Notes: generated by a model from the sequence alone, not told the origin. Counted from the first letter of the stretch, positions 1 through 9,552 are shown. The stretch is DNA of 53,115 bases from an uncultured Bacteroidota bacterium (GCA_903844815.1 CAIMVD010000403.1:1-53115), one strand, 5' to 3'. Translations and numbers: made by a program.

Positions 1-165
1 AAGGAAACGATGCAGGTATTCTCCGGAAAAAAGAAAAAGCGACTGGGTTTCCTGAAAATAAAGAACATAGTTTCCTATAAGCCAAAAGTATGAGAAGGCA
101 GCTATTAGAAAAAAAATCAATAAGATATAGGCATCAGTTTTTGATGCTGGTTTTGAATTAATCAT
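1..165 (-). CDS. DUF6057-like integral membrane protein, N-terminal 55 residues only
   Basis: An ATG at 165-163 opens a frame that stays open to the window edge, so only the first 55 residues are visible. They form a short polar start (MINSKPASK) and then a strongly hydrophobic stretch at about residues 12-36 that must be a membrane segment, followed by YVLYFQETQSLFLFSGEYL. That aromatic-rich N-terminus resembles the Bacteroidetes DUF6057 family, from memory and not by search. The start lies 5 bp after the TGA of the haem/PD40 gene upstream on the same strand, so the two are probably co-transcribed. Function unknown. Confidence 0.6.
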   Translation of the reverse strand, partial: MINSKPASKTDAYILLIFFLIAAFSYFWLIGNYVLYFQETQSLFLFSGEYLHRFL

Positions 166-170
166 TTTAA

Positions 171-1748
171 TCATTCATGAATTAATTTCTCGTTTTCTTT
201 AGGTCTGATAATTTTTCTGACGACCGGCTGTTCATTAGTTGTTTTCTTCGGATTACCGTCCTTCGCCATTAAAGCTTCCTCTTCGGCAGCTTTGGCAAAA
301 TCCCTTGTATTCAGTAATATTTTCCCATCCACAAGTTCAGGAATGTTGAACGATTCCAGCATACGGCTGTAAAGACCCGGGTCTTTCTGGGGCAGGACAA
401 ACTCTTTTCCCTGGTTTCCAAGCGAATCGATATGAGCAAAATAAGATCTTCCGCTTCTTGTATCCATTCTCCTGCTGCTGAAAACCATCCATCGGCCATT
501 TGACGACCAGGAGTGATAACTCTCGGTTTCATTGCTGTTAACCACCATTTTTGTAGTTGAGCCGTTTTGTAAGTTAAGCATGTACAAATCAGCCTCCCTG
601 TGCCAGACAGGGAAAGTGCCATAATCAGCAAGGGTGAATACAAGATATTTTCCGTCGGGTGAAATCCTTGGGAAGGAAGCGCTTTTGTTTATTTCTGCAG
701 CGTTAAAAACGATTTCAGTTTCACCAAAAGTTCTCGATTCAGGGTCAAAGGATTTTCTTGCCAGATCATAATGCGTATTCTTCAGCTCTTCTATTCCGGG
801 AGTATCAGTCGTTTTATACTGAGGCGCCCTGCAGAAGTACAGATATTTTCCATCGGCCGACCATGACGGAAACGTTTGAAGATATTTTGCTGTATCGCTG
901 TCAGTAACGCTTATTATTTCGTTGCTTTTCCTGTCGTACAGTATAAGTGATGAGACAAGGTCATAAACCTCAATTTTCTTTTCAGGAAGAGAATAGAAAC
1001 TCTGCCTCACCTGGTTCGACGAAAATGCTAAAAATCTCCCCCCGGGATGCCACGAAGGATATGTAGCTGAGCCAGGCATTGCATCGATCTTAGGATCAGT
1101 TCTAGTAATTTTACCATCCTCAACAAAATATGTTCCTCCTTTTGACCCGCGGATATGAATCATAAACCGTCTGGCGCTATTGCCGTTAAACGAGTGGCAA
1201 TTAGCGCAGTTCTTTTCAAGCATCTGGTTTTCAATGACAGATTCTTCCGAGAAACTCTCAGTTGATCTCTGAATTATCTTAATATCGGACCAGCTGTAAT
1301 AGCCGGGGAAAATAAGCCTGTAGACGAGATATGGGTCAATAGCATCATTTGCGACAATCATAAAAAAGGGCTTATAAGCTGTCAGCGATTTCTTATCATC
1401 TGCGGAAGCAAATACCTGGATTTTTATTGAATCTCCTTTTGAATCAGCGGTAAGTTTTTTCCACGATTTTTCCGGAAATCTTATTATTCCGTCACTTGAG
1501 TTAATGCTAAGCTTATATCCTGTTCTGACAGAACTTGCAGTTACCTTAAAAAACCGACCCTCTTCGCGGATCGAAAAATTCATGGGAGCAATGTTAGGCG
1601 GTATGGTTACATTAATATAATCGGGTTCGATTGAAGCTATCCGGTCTGATTCATGAACATTTTTGACTTTCTCATCCGTACAGCCAGCGCAAAGAATAAG
1701 CCCGATGCATATAACTGTCAGTATTACAATGATTCCCTTCTTACGCAT
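171..1748 (-). CDS. Exported PD40/TolB-like beta-propeller protein with one c-type haem motif
   Basis: 525 residues. The N-terminus is a hydrophobic export signal ending in LCAGC, a possible lipobox with a non-ideal residue before AGC, so it is probably a lipoprotein facing the periplasm or surface. Residues 40-160 look like a beta-rich domain. A CxxCH haem site lies at 181-185 (CANCH). The rest holds TolB/PD40-type repeats (YPSWHPGGRFLAFSSN, FPSWSADGKYLYF, FPRISPDGKYLVF, YHSWSSNGRWMVFSS). PD40 propellers usually bind proteins or glycans; the haem suggests electron transfer or a redox-sensing role (inference). It follows the radical SAM gene after 63 bp and precedes the DUF6057-like gene by 5 bp. 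Confidence 0.8.
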   Translation of the reverse strand: MRKKGIIVILTVICIGLILCAGCTDEKVKNVHESDRIASIEPDYINVTIPPNIAPMNFSIREEGRFFKVTASSVRTGYKLSINSSDGIIRFPEKSWKKLTADSKGDSIKIQVFASADDKKSLTAYKPFFMIVANDAIDPYLVYRLIFPGYYSWSDIKIIQRSTESFSEESVIENQMLEKNCANCHSFNGNSARRFMIHIRGSKGGTYFVEDGKITRTDPKIDAMPGSATYPSWHPGGRFLAFSSNQVRQSFYSLPEKKIEVYDLVSSLILYDRKSNEIISVTDSDTAKYLQTFPSWSADGKYLYFCRAPQYKTTDTPGIEELKNTHYDLARKSFDPESRTFGETEIVFNAAEINKSASFPRISPDGKYLVFTLADYGTFPVWHREADLYMLNLQNGSTTKMVVNSNETESYHSWSSNGRWMVFSSRRMDTRSGRSYFAHIDSLGNQGKEFVLPQKDPGLYSRMLESFNIPELVDGKILLNTRDFAKAAEEEALMAKDGNPKKTTNEQPVVRKIIRPKENEKLIHE

Positions 1749-1812
1749 GAAATATATTTTATATAGGAATATACACTTTAATGTTTCTAAAATAACATAT
1801 TAAAATCAATTA

Positions 1813-2769
1813 TCAACTATTTCCTGTGCAGCAAGTGCAAATGACAGGAGCTGAAATTATCTGGCTAAGATTCATTTCCGATATTCTTGCAGTTCTTTCG
1901 TCCAGACACTTTTCACACGATGAGAACAGGCCCAGGTCCCAGGTATCGGCAAAAACCCGGCCCTTGTTAAGGCTGAGGCCATAATCAAGTACTTTTTCAA
2001 GCGACATGATGTCGGGAGGAGTGAAGAGGCCTTTTTCCTTCAACTGTTCCATAGCACCGTTTCCGCCTCTTACCGGGATTATTGTGCAGCATTCCGAGCC
2101 TGCATCAAAAGCAAAGTCAAGAGTCTTTTTAGCCCAGAATAATCCTTCTTCTTCGGAGAGAAAAGGAGGGCGAAGCAGGATAAATGCCCGGGAAAGGATC
2201 CCGTTTTTTGAAAGAAAGTCAACTGCCGAAATGAAATCATCGGTTGTCATCTTTTTATTCAGCTTTTGGAGTACTTCAGGATGAATTGTTTCGAGTCCGA
2301 GGGCCACCTGAAGTTCCGGCTTCAGCAGATCCCGCAAGGCAAGGCATTTCTCACCAATAAGCCTTGGATGGCTTTCTACAATTACTGTTTCGAAATCTGA
2401 GATAAGGGAAGCTATTGCCCTGTAATCGTCGGAAGGAATAGCCTTTTCATCAAAGAAGCTCCCGCTGTTGTAAAGTTTCAGATGTTTTGCAGGCCCCATC
2501 CGGGTTAGGGCATATTCAATCTGTTGAGGTATAGCCCCCGGAGGAACCGGCTTATCTGTAGTGTTTTTCCAAAGGTCGCACATCAGGCAGTGGAAGGGGC
2601 ATTCACTGTTTGTAAGGAAAATAATAGCTGTATCTTCTGTCTTTCCCGTGGCTGTTCTTTCCTTTTCGACAAGCCAGCCATAAGGTTTGAAAGGGTCGAC
2701 GGGATTTTTACTCCCGCGACCCTTTATGATCCAGTTATCAGTTATTTCAGGTAATCTGTCCTCATTCAT
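1813..2769 (-). CDS. Radical SAM protein, Elp3/TIGR01210-like
   Basis: 318 residues. The radical SAM cluster motif CxxxCxxC is CPFHCLMC at C57, C61 and C64, so it should bind a 4Fe-4S cluster and S-adenosylmethionine and act in the cytosol. The middle (LGLETIHPEVLQKLNK) matches the Elp3/MiaB-like radical SAM fold. The C-terminus has more cysteines (CEKC and a terminal CTCC), which could hold a second cluster or a metal. The overall style resembles TIGR01210-type proteins, the family that includes archaeosine synthase RaSEA, but the substrate cannot be told. The gene overlaps the 3' end of the asparagine-synthase-like gene by 8 bp, which argues for translational coupling and a joint pathway. 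Confidence 0.85.
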   Translation of the reverse strand: MNEDRLPEITDNWIIKGRGSKNPVDPFKPYGWLVEKERTATGKTEDTAIIFLTNSECPFHCLMCDLWKNTTDKPVPPGAIPQQIEYALTRMGPAKHLKLYNSGSFFDEKAIPSDDYRAIASLISDFETVIVESHPRLIGEKCLALRDLLKPELQVALGLETIHPEVLQKLNKKMTTDDFISAVDFLSKNGILSRAFILLRPPFLSEEEGLFWAKKTLDFAFDAGSECCTIIPVRGGNGAMEQLKEKGLFTPPDIMSLEKVLDYGLSLNKGRVFADTWDLGLFSSCEKCLDERTARISEMNLSQIISAPVICTCCTGNS

Positions 2770-4090
2770 ATTTTGAGAGGAACTCTTTCCTGTAGGTTAT
2801 TTCCTTTGAGGGAAAATGTTTTTTGAAACTGTCAGATGAAGCCGCTCCATGCTGAAAGCGTCTTTTCTCAAAAACCGGCATATCTATTCCTGTTACAGCT
2901 TTTACACCCTGTGAAACAATTTCTCCCTTAAGGGCATAGAGTTTTGTGTGATCCCATCCGGTGATGTCAATATATGGAATGCCTTCGGAGATCTCAATTA
3001 CTTTCGGGAGGGTATAGGGGCTGAATCCTTCAAAACCCATCAGGTCAGTCGAAGCAAATGATCTCATATATCCCCGGCTCAGTCCTCCGGAATAGGTGAG
3101 CGAATGTTTGATTGAATCTACTCCCCAGCCTTCGTGGTAAAGCATGAGGTTATTGAGAACGCTCCTGATTGTAAGTTCAGGGTTTTCCTCGATTGGGTAG
3201 TCTTTCAGGTTTTCATCGCCTCCTTCGCCGTCGATCAGCCATTTCCATTCCGGGTAACGCGATCTGATACCTTTAAGAAGGGCCAGGCTCATAGTAGCCG
3301 ACTGAATGTCGAGTGGTTTATAATCCTCCACTACTTTTACGGCGTTTTTCCAGTCGAGCGATGAATATTCAGCTTCTACCGGTTCAAGGAACAATTCGAG
3401 GTTAAGTGCTTCAAGGAATTTCCGTGCCTGCACCAGGTCGGCGCCATCGCCATCAACTGAGAGAGTGAAGGCCTTTAAACGTGAAGGACTTTCTCCGAGT
3501 TCCTTCAGGGCATGATAGGTAAGGATGAAAACCGAGCCGCTGTCGATTCCAGCTGAAAAGGTTACTCCGACTGGGCCTTCCTTTGCACGGAACTGCAGCC
3601 ATTTTTTGATTTCGTTGTATAGGGCTCCTATGTAATCTGTTCCAATCTGAGCTAAATCGTTATGGCTGAATACATTCCGTTCGGGAGTGAAGAATCTTGT
3701 ATATACCGGATTAGGGTCGGGGCATCCCAACAATTCGATTTTTGTTATATAATGAGCCGGAACCATTCTTGTATATGAAGGATGGAACTGGTCGTCGAGC
3801 CCCTCGCTTATAAGGTAATCATAAATTGTATCGATTCTTTCGGCAACGATGAGATTTGGTCCGGCAGCACGTTTCGCAATAAAATACCGTAACGGGCGTC
3901 CGATTGACCTGGCCATCCTGATTGTCTTGCCTTCGACAGACACAATGGAAAACTGCCCGTCAATGTTTCTTACCGTTTCAATATTTCCCGATCTTACAGC
4001 TTCAACTGCTTCCTCATGTGTCATGTTGTAGATGACATTCTTTTCAGGTGACGTAAGGTCTATTACCCTGCTTATGTACTGGCTGTTCAT
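2762..4090 (-). CDS. Asparagine-synthase-like ATP-dependent ligase without glutaminase cysteine
   Basis: 442 residues. The C-terminal two thirds are an asparagine synthase ATP-pyrophosphatase domain: PP-loop SAGIDSG at 179-185 and a DGEGGDE motif further on. Residues 40-90 still look like the second half of a class II glutamine amidotransferase domain, but the protein begins MNSQ and lacks the MCG start whose Cys2 hydrolyses glutamine. It should activate a carboxylate by adenylation and couple it to ammonia or another amine, as asparagine-synthase homologues such as lasso cyclases and beta-lactam synthetase do. It overlaps the radical SAM gene by 8 bp and follows a 163-bp repeat-bearing gap. 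Substrate unknown; a true AsnB is unlikely. Confidence 0.85.
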   Translation of the reverse strand: MNSQYISRVIDLTSPEKNVIYNMTHEEAVEAVRSGNIETVRNIDGQFSIVSVEGKTIRMARSIGRPLRYFIAKRAAGPNLIVAERIDTIYDYLISEGLDDQFHPSYTRMVPAHYITKIELLGCPDPNPVYTRFFTPERNVFSHNDLAQIGTDYIGALYNEIKKWLQFRAKEGPVGVTFSAGIDSGSVFILTYHALKELGESPSRLKAFTLSVDGDGADLVQARKFLEALNLELFLEPVEAEYSSLDWKNAVKVVEDYKPLDIQSATMSLALLKGIRSRYPEWKWLIDGEGGDENLKDYPIEENPELTIRSVLNNLMLYHEGWGVDSIKHSLTYSGGLSRGYMRSFASTDLMGFEGFSPYTLPKVIEISEGIPYIDITGWDHTKLYALKGEIVSQGVKAVTGIDMPVFEKRRFQHGAASSDSFKKHFPSKEITYRKEFLSKYE

Positions 4091-4124
4091 ATATTCTTAG
4101 TTTAATTTGTATTTTTTAATTAAA

Positions 4125-4249
4125 AGTTTGGAGTGACTAGAGTTTGGAGTGTCTAAAGTTGGTCTGAGTCTTAATGTTTTTAAAAAGTTTTCTTCCATAA
4201 CTCAACTCTAGACACTCTAGACACTCTAGACACTCTAGACACTCTAGAC
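4125..4249. repeat. Tandem 9-bp repeat ACTCTAGAC (x5) with upstream partly complementary direct repeats
   Basis: Five exact head-to-tail copies of ACTCTAGAC fill 4205-4249. Upstream, AGTTTGGAGTG occurs twice with a 16-bp period (4125-4135 and 4141-4151), and 4147-4160 is complementary to 4204-4217 at 13 of 14 positions, so the spacer can fold back on itself. It fills the only sizeable gap in the minus-strand run, between the VCBS/ASPIC gene stop and the asparagine-synthase-like start. It could attenuate or stabilise the transcript (inference). Confidence 0.9.
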
Positions 4250-4253
4250 ACTT

Positions 4254-5915
4254 CTATTTCTCTCTTCCTTCCCCCTGAGTTATAACATAATAATGGTCAG
4301 CAGGAACATTTTTTAAGATATCCGTTGTTCCATCAGCCCATCTGACTTCTATCAGGTCGGCTTTTATGAAAATTCCAAGACCTGCATGAATCCGGGGGTC
4401 ATTGTTCGAAAGGTAGGTGGTTGCAGGCTGATTGAAAAGCACCTGTTTTTTACCCCCGGATGTTATTGTCACTTTTGCGCCCAGGGCGGAAGCCGGACCT
4501 TTCTTCCCCTTTAATGTTATGCCAAGCCAGTGATTATTGCTGCCTCCGTCATTTTTGAGCAGTACAGGAGTTGCCTTTTTATCCAGATGGGAAACAATCA
4601 CATCAAGGTCACCGTCATTGTCTATGTCAACAGTAGCCAGGCCTCTGCCGGAACGTAAGGTTGAAAAATAATCACCATACAACTGCCCTGAGTTCTTAAA
4701 ATGACCCTTTCCGTCATTCTCAAGCAGTAACGGGTACTGCAGAATCAGTTCTTCAGCGGTACCATTTGCTGCTATAATATCGCGATCGCCGTCATTGTCA
4801 AAGTCGAAGAATTGCGCTCCCCAGCTGCTTCTCCCATTCATGGCTGCTGCTACTCCGCCAGCCTCGGTAACGTCGGTAAAAATTCCTTTTCCGGTGTTTT
4901 TATAGAGTGCGCCATAGTCGAGGTCTGTTACAAGCAGGTCGGTTAAGCCGTCGCCGTCGACATCGCCTATAGAACCATGCATAGATCCTGTTCCCTTTCC
5001 CTTGCTGTTGGCAGCAACACCTATTGCAACAGCTGTTTCGGTGTATTTGCCTTTGTCGTTCCGGAACATGTAATTCAGGTGGTGGTCATTTGCCTGAAAG
5101 ATATCAAGGTCGCCATCGTCGTCAAAGTCAAAGATGGTAAGGCCCATGCATTTTGAATCGGGAAAAAACAATCCCCTTTTTTCAGTAACATCGAGGAATT
5201 TACCATCGGGTTGCTGTTCATAGAGCATCGAGGCCTGACCCTTGTATTCGGCAGGGCTTGGCATCATATCGGGTGATCCGGGGGAGAAATACTTTGGATC
5301 GAATGCCAGAAAGTTTCCTACCATTGCATCAACCCGTCCATCGAGGTTATAATCCCAGAAAGCAACTCCTATGCTCCATTTTACAAAGCCGTTCAGTTTT
5401 TGGGGACCTGCCAGTCCAACCGATGAAGTTATATCAGTAAAAGTGCCGTTGCCATTGTTCCTGTAAAAAACATTAGGCCCATAGTTAAGCAGGTAAAGAT
5501 CCTGGTCACCATCATTGTCATAATCGACTGCGCCGGCGGCCATACTCCAGAAAGTGCCATTAAGTCCTGACTTTTCGGTTACGGAAGTAAATGTACCGTT
5601 TCCGTTATTCCTGTAGAGTTCGTTATGCGATTTGCTGAAGACTTTGCCATCGGGATCTGAAATACCTTCAAGGTAGGTGCCGTTCATCAGGAAAATATCC
5701 ATAAATCCATCATTGTTGTAATCAAAGATTGTAATGCCCGACCCGCTGCTTTCAATTATATTTTTGTAGGAATAGTCGCCAAAATTATATTTGAAATCGA
5801 TTCCGGCTTCTTTTGTGACATCCCTGAAAACGATACTTTTCTTTTGGGCCCCTGAAGCAAGCGGGATGGATATTAGTATGATGAGTAAAAAAAATATCTT
5901 TTCTTTATTTCTCAT
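4254..5915 (-). CDS. Secreted VCBS/FG-GAP repeat protein with C-terminal ASPIC/UnbV domain (CRTAC1-like)
   Basis: 553 residues with a cleavable signal peptide (about residues 1-23, ending ASGAQ). The body is a series of FG-GAP/VCBS repeats with calcium-binding DxDxDG-type loops (FDYNNDGFMD, VDYDNDGDQD, FDFDDDGDLD, VDIDNDGDLD), expected to form an integrin-like propeller. The last 110 residues are an ASPIC/UnbV domain (GAKVTITSGGK, NDPRIHAGLG, VRWADGT). The layout matches bacterial homologues of human CRTAC1, whose biochemical role is not established. Its start overlaps the stop of the TPR/VCBS gene by 11 bp, so they are translated from one message. Confidence 0.9.
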   Translation of the reverse strand: MRNKEKIFFLLIILISIPLASGAQKKSIVFRDVTKEAGIDFKYNFGDYSYKNIIESSGSGITIFDYNNDGFMDIFLMNGTYLEGISDPDGKVFSKSHNELYRNNGNGTFTSVTEKSGLNGTFWSMAAGAVDYDNDGDQDLYLLNYGPNVFYRNNGNGTFTDITSSVGLAGPQKLNGFVKWSIGVAFWDYNLDGRVDAMVGNFLAFDPKYFSPGSPDMMPSPAEYKGQASMLYEQQPDGKFLDVTEKRGLFFPDSKCMGLTIFDFDDDGDLDIFQANDHHLNYMFRNDKGKYTETAVAIGVAANSKGKGTGSMHGSIGDVDGDGLTDLLVTDLDYGALYKNTGKGIFTDVTEAGGVAAAMNGRSSWGAQFFDFDNDGDRDIIAANGTAEELILQYPLLLENDGKGHFKNSGQLYGDYFSTLRSGRGLATVDIDNDGDLDVIVSHLDKKATPVLLKNDGGSNNHWLGITLKGKKGPASALGAKVTITSGGKKQVLFNQPATTYLSNNDPRIHAGLGIFIKADLIEVRWADGTTDILKNVPADHYYVITQGEGREK

Positions 5916-8900
5916 TGCCGGAATTAGTTTTCAATGCGTTTCTGTAACTATCCTGTGTAACTACCCTTGTGTTGTATTGGCGATTATATTTCTCCAGCTC
6001 AGGGTCATTGGGGTACTTATCATCAGCTGAAGGCGGATAGCTTTTCATCCCGTGGAAAGGAAGAGGCATCACCGTACTTCCCAGCGCAGTGTTAATATCA
6101 CCGTCCTTTACCCAGCCGACGCTGTGAATGAGGAAATCTCTTTTCCATCCTTTTTTCAGCTCAGGCAATTCTGTTGCGTTGAATAAAACTGAGGTCTCAT
6201 CGCCAGCATTTGAGATGATATATTTATTGTCCGATTCGGTGAGAAGGGATAATACATCACCATAGCGTGTATAGTTACCCGAGAGGTCGCGCCATCTTGT
6301 ATTTTTATCAACATTTGAGTAATCGAACCAGTGCGGACCGTAACGTCCGCCTTTTCTGAAACTGCCCGAAAAGCCCCTGTAATGAATGTCTGCTGAAGTG
6401 GGATCAAGTGTAGTTGCAGTTACCGCTTTGTCGACAACAGCGCCGGAGAAAAATATATAATCCCAGTAAACCTCCATATTGGTCCTGATTCTTATCCTGT
6501 GATCGGCTGAAAGGAATTTTCCGGAAAGATCTGCAACAACGTTCTTATCCTTACCCATTGGAAATCCAAGGTTGTCGATAACTGTCACCCATTCCCCTTT
6601 CTTATTGACTACCTGAATTACCGGAGGTGAAACTTTAAGGTCAGGCGATTGTGAGATTGCAGCATTAATGCTTGCATCTGTCGGGAAGATCCACCCATTT
6701 AGAAAAATGAATAGTGTTCCATTGCTGCCTGTTTTTCCGGGATCCAGGATGAGGTCATGCATTTCAGTGGTTCCCTGGTATTTATCAGGGTTGAAGTCCG
6801 AAACATATTTATCGTCCTTTTCTGATATTAAATCAAGCACATCATTCCCATTGTTATCCATAGCAGATACCGGAAGATTTTTTTCCTCTACCTGGATGAT
6901 TTTCATTCCGGGGAAGGGTGGTGGGGAGAACTGTTCGGCGACGAAGATATCCGTTGATTCGGGATGGTCTACGGCCACCAGCTGAAGTTTGTCGAGGTAA
7001 ATTGTTTCCCAGAGTTCAGAGGTGATCTGTACCGGGTAGCTGCCGTCCTTCACCTTAAGCGATTCTCCCTTAATCTTAATATAGTCATCAGAAGCGTCGG
7101 CAAAGGCGTAAGCCCGGGTTCCTCCCATTATTCCAAGGGGCATGCCGAGTGCGCTTCTCCACAGAATATCCTTTGAAAACACATACCCGTCTCCATCCCA
7201 GGTATACAGGAACGGGCAGGAACCCTTGAGAGTCTGAGCCTCAATAAGAGACTGATCAGCGCCGGGAAGGAAGATGTTCTGGGGTACGCCGTTGGTCCAG
7301 GTAATTCTGATTATGTCGGCTATTGATCTGTTCCCAAGACCGAAGTGAATTTCAGGATCTGTCACAACTATTGACTGGTAGAGATCTCCGGAACGCATTT
7401 CAACCTTGGCGCCGATACCAAAATAGTTGTTTTTAGTGCTTCCTGCCCTAAGTCCGACAAGTTTCATCTTGATGAAATGGTTTGAGTTTCCACCGTCGTT
7501 TCGGAGCAGAAAGATTCCGCCTTCAGCTCCGGCAATTACAACATCGATGTCACCATCGTCATTGTAATCAAATACTGCAATTTCCCTTCCTGAAGTGACG
7601 TTTACAGGCAAAATCTGCGAAACATCGGTAAAGTTACCCTTAGTATCGTTATGATAAAGGAAAAGGCCCCTGTTCCCCTTTGTTTCAGGCTGACCAACAA
7701 CCAGAAGATCGGAAAATCCGTCATTGTCGAAGTCGAGAAATCTGGCATCCAGGGCTTTCAGGCTCTTCGAAGAAGAGAACATTGATTCTGAATTCTTTTC
7801 AGGTTCAAAAGTACCGTCACCCTTGTTTTTGAATAATTTCTGTCCGCTGCCATTAGATGAAGTTATAAACAGGTCTGAAAATCCGTCATTATTGTAATCG
7901 CCCACAGATGCTGAAGATGATCCTCCTTCGCTTTTCAGTCCGCATTCAGCTGTAATATCCTTGAATACCCCCTGACGCTGATTAGAAAAGAGTAGGTTGC
8001 TGCCGTTCTCATTTGTAACAAACAAATCAATATCTCCATCGTCGTCGAAGTCAGCGAAGACGGCATCGGTACTCTTCAATCCACGGGCTGATAATCCCAT
8101 CTGATCAGCCTGTTCGGTGAAAGTGCCGTCTCCGTTGTTTCTGAACATCTGGTTTGCATCTGGTGCAGTTTCATACAGATCGAGATCACCGTCATGGTCA
8201 AAATCAAAAAACAATGCTTTGTTTCCCCCGGTTTTGACTCCCGCCTTTGCTTCATCGGTAACTTCGTCGAAAACTCCTTTTCCGGCATTCCTGTAGAGCA
8301 GATCTCCGCCCTCGCGGGCAATAAAAATATCAGGAAAGCCATCGTTGTCATAATCTGCAAATGAAGCTGAGGACTCATTCCCTGAGTGTTTCAATCCCTC
8401 ATCAGCAGACACATCCCTGAAGCGCCCCATATCGTTATTAAAGAGATAGTGTTTATATGAGGAAGATGCTTTATCGTAGCTGCCTGCATAGAGATCAATG
8501 TCTTCATCTCCGTCGTAATCAGCAACCTCAATGTGCGATATACTCCTGGCGTCGGGCTCATCAGAGACTAATACATCAAGTCCTGCCGATGAAGTAACGT
8601 CGGTAAACTTAATAATATCAAGAAGCGACCTGTTGTCTGCTTCAAGGGAGGAAGATTTCTGATCGAAAGTTATCAGCGGAAAACCGATAAGCGATCCTCC
8701 GGGGCCCTTAAGATCCATAATGCCAGCCTGATATGGAGATGTTACCTTCAGGTAGTTATGAAAAATGGTAAACTGGATTACAGCATTTTCTTTATCTTTC
8801 TTTTTTAACAGGCTTAATGTTTTATCGAAGAAGGGGATGGCTTCCTTAGGAAATTCAGGGAACTGTTTATGAATAACTTCGAGCTGTTCCAGAGCTTTAT

Positions 8901-9468
8901 CGGTTTCACCGTTTCTTATATAAATTTCAGTCAGATTAAGTAGGGGAACAAGGTTTCCCGGAGCCTTCCCTACCAGTTTAAGAGTATAGTTTTCCCTCTG
9001 TTTTCCTGATTCATCACCGGGAATGGCAGAAAACAACTCTGAAAGATCATACAGTATTTTGATATGGTCAGGCGCGAATGTAAGCGCTTCTTCAAGTTCT
9101 TTTATCGCCTTGGAGCCATCATCCTTCATCTGGTAAACAGTTGCCAGTATAAGTCTGATATCGGCATCCTTCGGGTCAATAGCAATGGCCTTCTGCAACT
9201 GTTTTTCAGACTCCGGGTAGTTACCCATTCTAAGGTAGGTAAGTCCCAGATTTGCATATCCAACCTTTGTGTCGGGAGCGAGTTTAATATACTTCAGAAA
9301 TTCCTTTTCCGCCTCGTCGAGTTTAAATTCTTCAAGGTAGGCCAGACCGAGTGTCTGTGTTGTCATCAGGTCGAGTGACTTCTTCTTGCTGTCCTCAGGG
9401 GAATTTTTACAGCCTGAAATAAAGAAAATCAACATTATCGAAAGGAACGCAATTTCTATCTTTTTCAT
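5905..9468 (-). CDS. Large lipoprotein: TPR repeats, VCBS/ASPIC propeller and an extra C-terminal domain
   Basis: 1187 residues from the ATG at 9468, preferred over an in-frame ATG six codons earlier because it begins the signal MKKIEIAFL and leads to lipobox FISGC. Residues about 35-220 are TPR-like helical repeats (AYLEEFKLDEAEKEFLKYIK, ANLGLTYLRMGNYPESEKQL). Then come VCBS repeats (DYDGDEDID, DYDNDGFPD, DFDDDGDID) and an ASPIC segment (GIGAKVEMRSG, IRITWTNG). A final part of some 400 residues, starting near CPFLYTWDGDGYVFSKDILW, is not identified. It looks like an exported scaffold that joins protein-binding TPRs to a calcium-dependent propeller. Co-translated with the next VCBS/ASPIC gene (11-bp overlap). 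Confidence 0.88.
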   Translation of the reverse strand: MKKIEIAFLSIMLIFFISGCKNSPEDSKKKSLDLMTTQTLGLAYLEEFKLDEAEKEFLKYIKLAPDTKVGYANLGLTYLRMGNYPESEKQLQKAIAIDPKDADIRLILATVYQMKDDGSKAIKELEEALTFAPDHIKILYDLSELFSAIPGDESGKQRENYTLKLVGKAPGNLVPLLNLTEIYIRNGETDKALEQLEVIHKQFPEFPKEAIPFFDKTLSLLKKKDKENAVIQFTIFHNYLKVTSPYQAGIMDLKGPGGSLIGFPLITFDQKSSSLEADNRSLLDIIKFTDVTSSAGLDVLVSDEPDARSISHIEVADYDGDEDIDLYAGSYDKASSSYKHYLFNNDMGRFRDVSADEGLKHSGNESSASFADYDNDGFPDIFIAREGGDLLYRNAGKGVFDEVTDEAKAGVKTGGNKALFFDFDHDGDLDLYETAPDANQMFRNNGDGTFTEQADQMGLSARGLKSTDAVFADFDDDGDIDLFVTNENGSNLLFSNQRQGVFKDITAECGLKSEGGSSSASVGDYNNDGFSDLFITSSNGSGQKLFKNKGDGTFEPEKNSESMFSSSKSLKALDARFLDFDNDGFSDLLVVGQPETKGNRGLFLYHNDTKGNFTDVSQILPVNVTSGREIAVFDYNDDGDIDVVIAGAEGGIFLLRNDGGNSNHFIKMKLVGLRAGSTKNNYFGIGAKVEMRSGDLYQSIVVTDPEIHFGLGNRSIADIIRITWTNGVPQNIFLPGADQSLIEAQTLKGSCPFLYTWDGDGYVFSKDILWRSALGMPLGIMGGTRAYAFADASDDYIKIKGESLKVKDGSYPVQITSELWETIYLDKLQLVAVDHPESTDIFVAEQFSPPPFPGMKIIQVEEKNLPVSAMDNNGNDVLDLISEKDDKYVSDFNPDKYQGTTEMHDLILDPGKTGSNGTLFIFLNGWIFPTDASINAAISQSPDLKVSPPVIQVVNKKGEWVTVIDNLGFPMGKDKNVVADLSGKFLSADHRIRIRTNMEVYWDYIFFSGAVVDKAVTATTLDPTSADIHYRGFSGSFRKGGRYGPHWFDYSNVDKNTRWRDLSGNYTRYGDVLSLLTESDNKYIISNAGDETSVLFNATELPELKKGWKRDFLIHSVGWVKDGDINTALGSTVMPLPFHGMKSYPPSADDKYPNDPELEKYNRQYNTRVVTQDSYRNALKTNSGNEK

Positions 9469-9552
9469 AGGTAAAAAATTTAACACATGGGAGCCTGAGT
9501 ACTTTTCATTGGTCCGGTCAAAATTAAGAAATTAAATAATGTAAAGATTAGT

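Noticed and set aside
2762-4090. Genuine asparagine synthetase B
   Set aside because: No MCG start, so the glutamine-hydrolysing Cys2 is absent and half of the amidotransferase domain is missing.
4090-4253. A lasso or RiPP precursor peptide next to the asparagine-synthase-like gene
   Set aside because: The gap holds only tandem repeats; no small open frame with leader-core character, and no B-type protease or recognition protein nearby.
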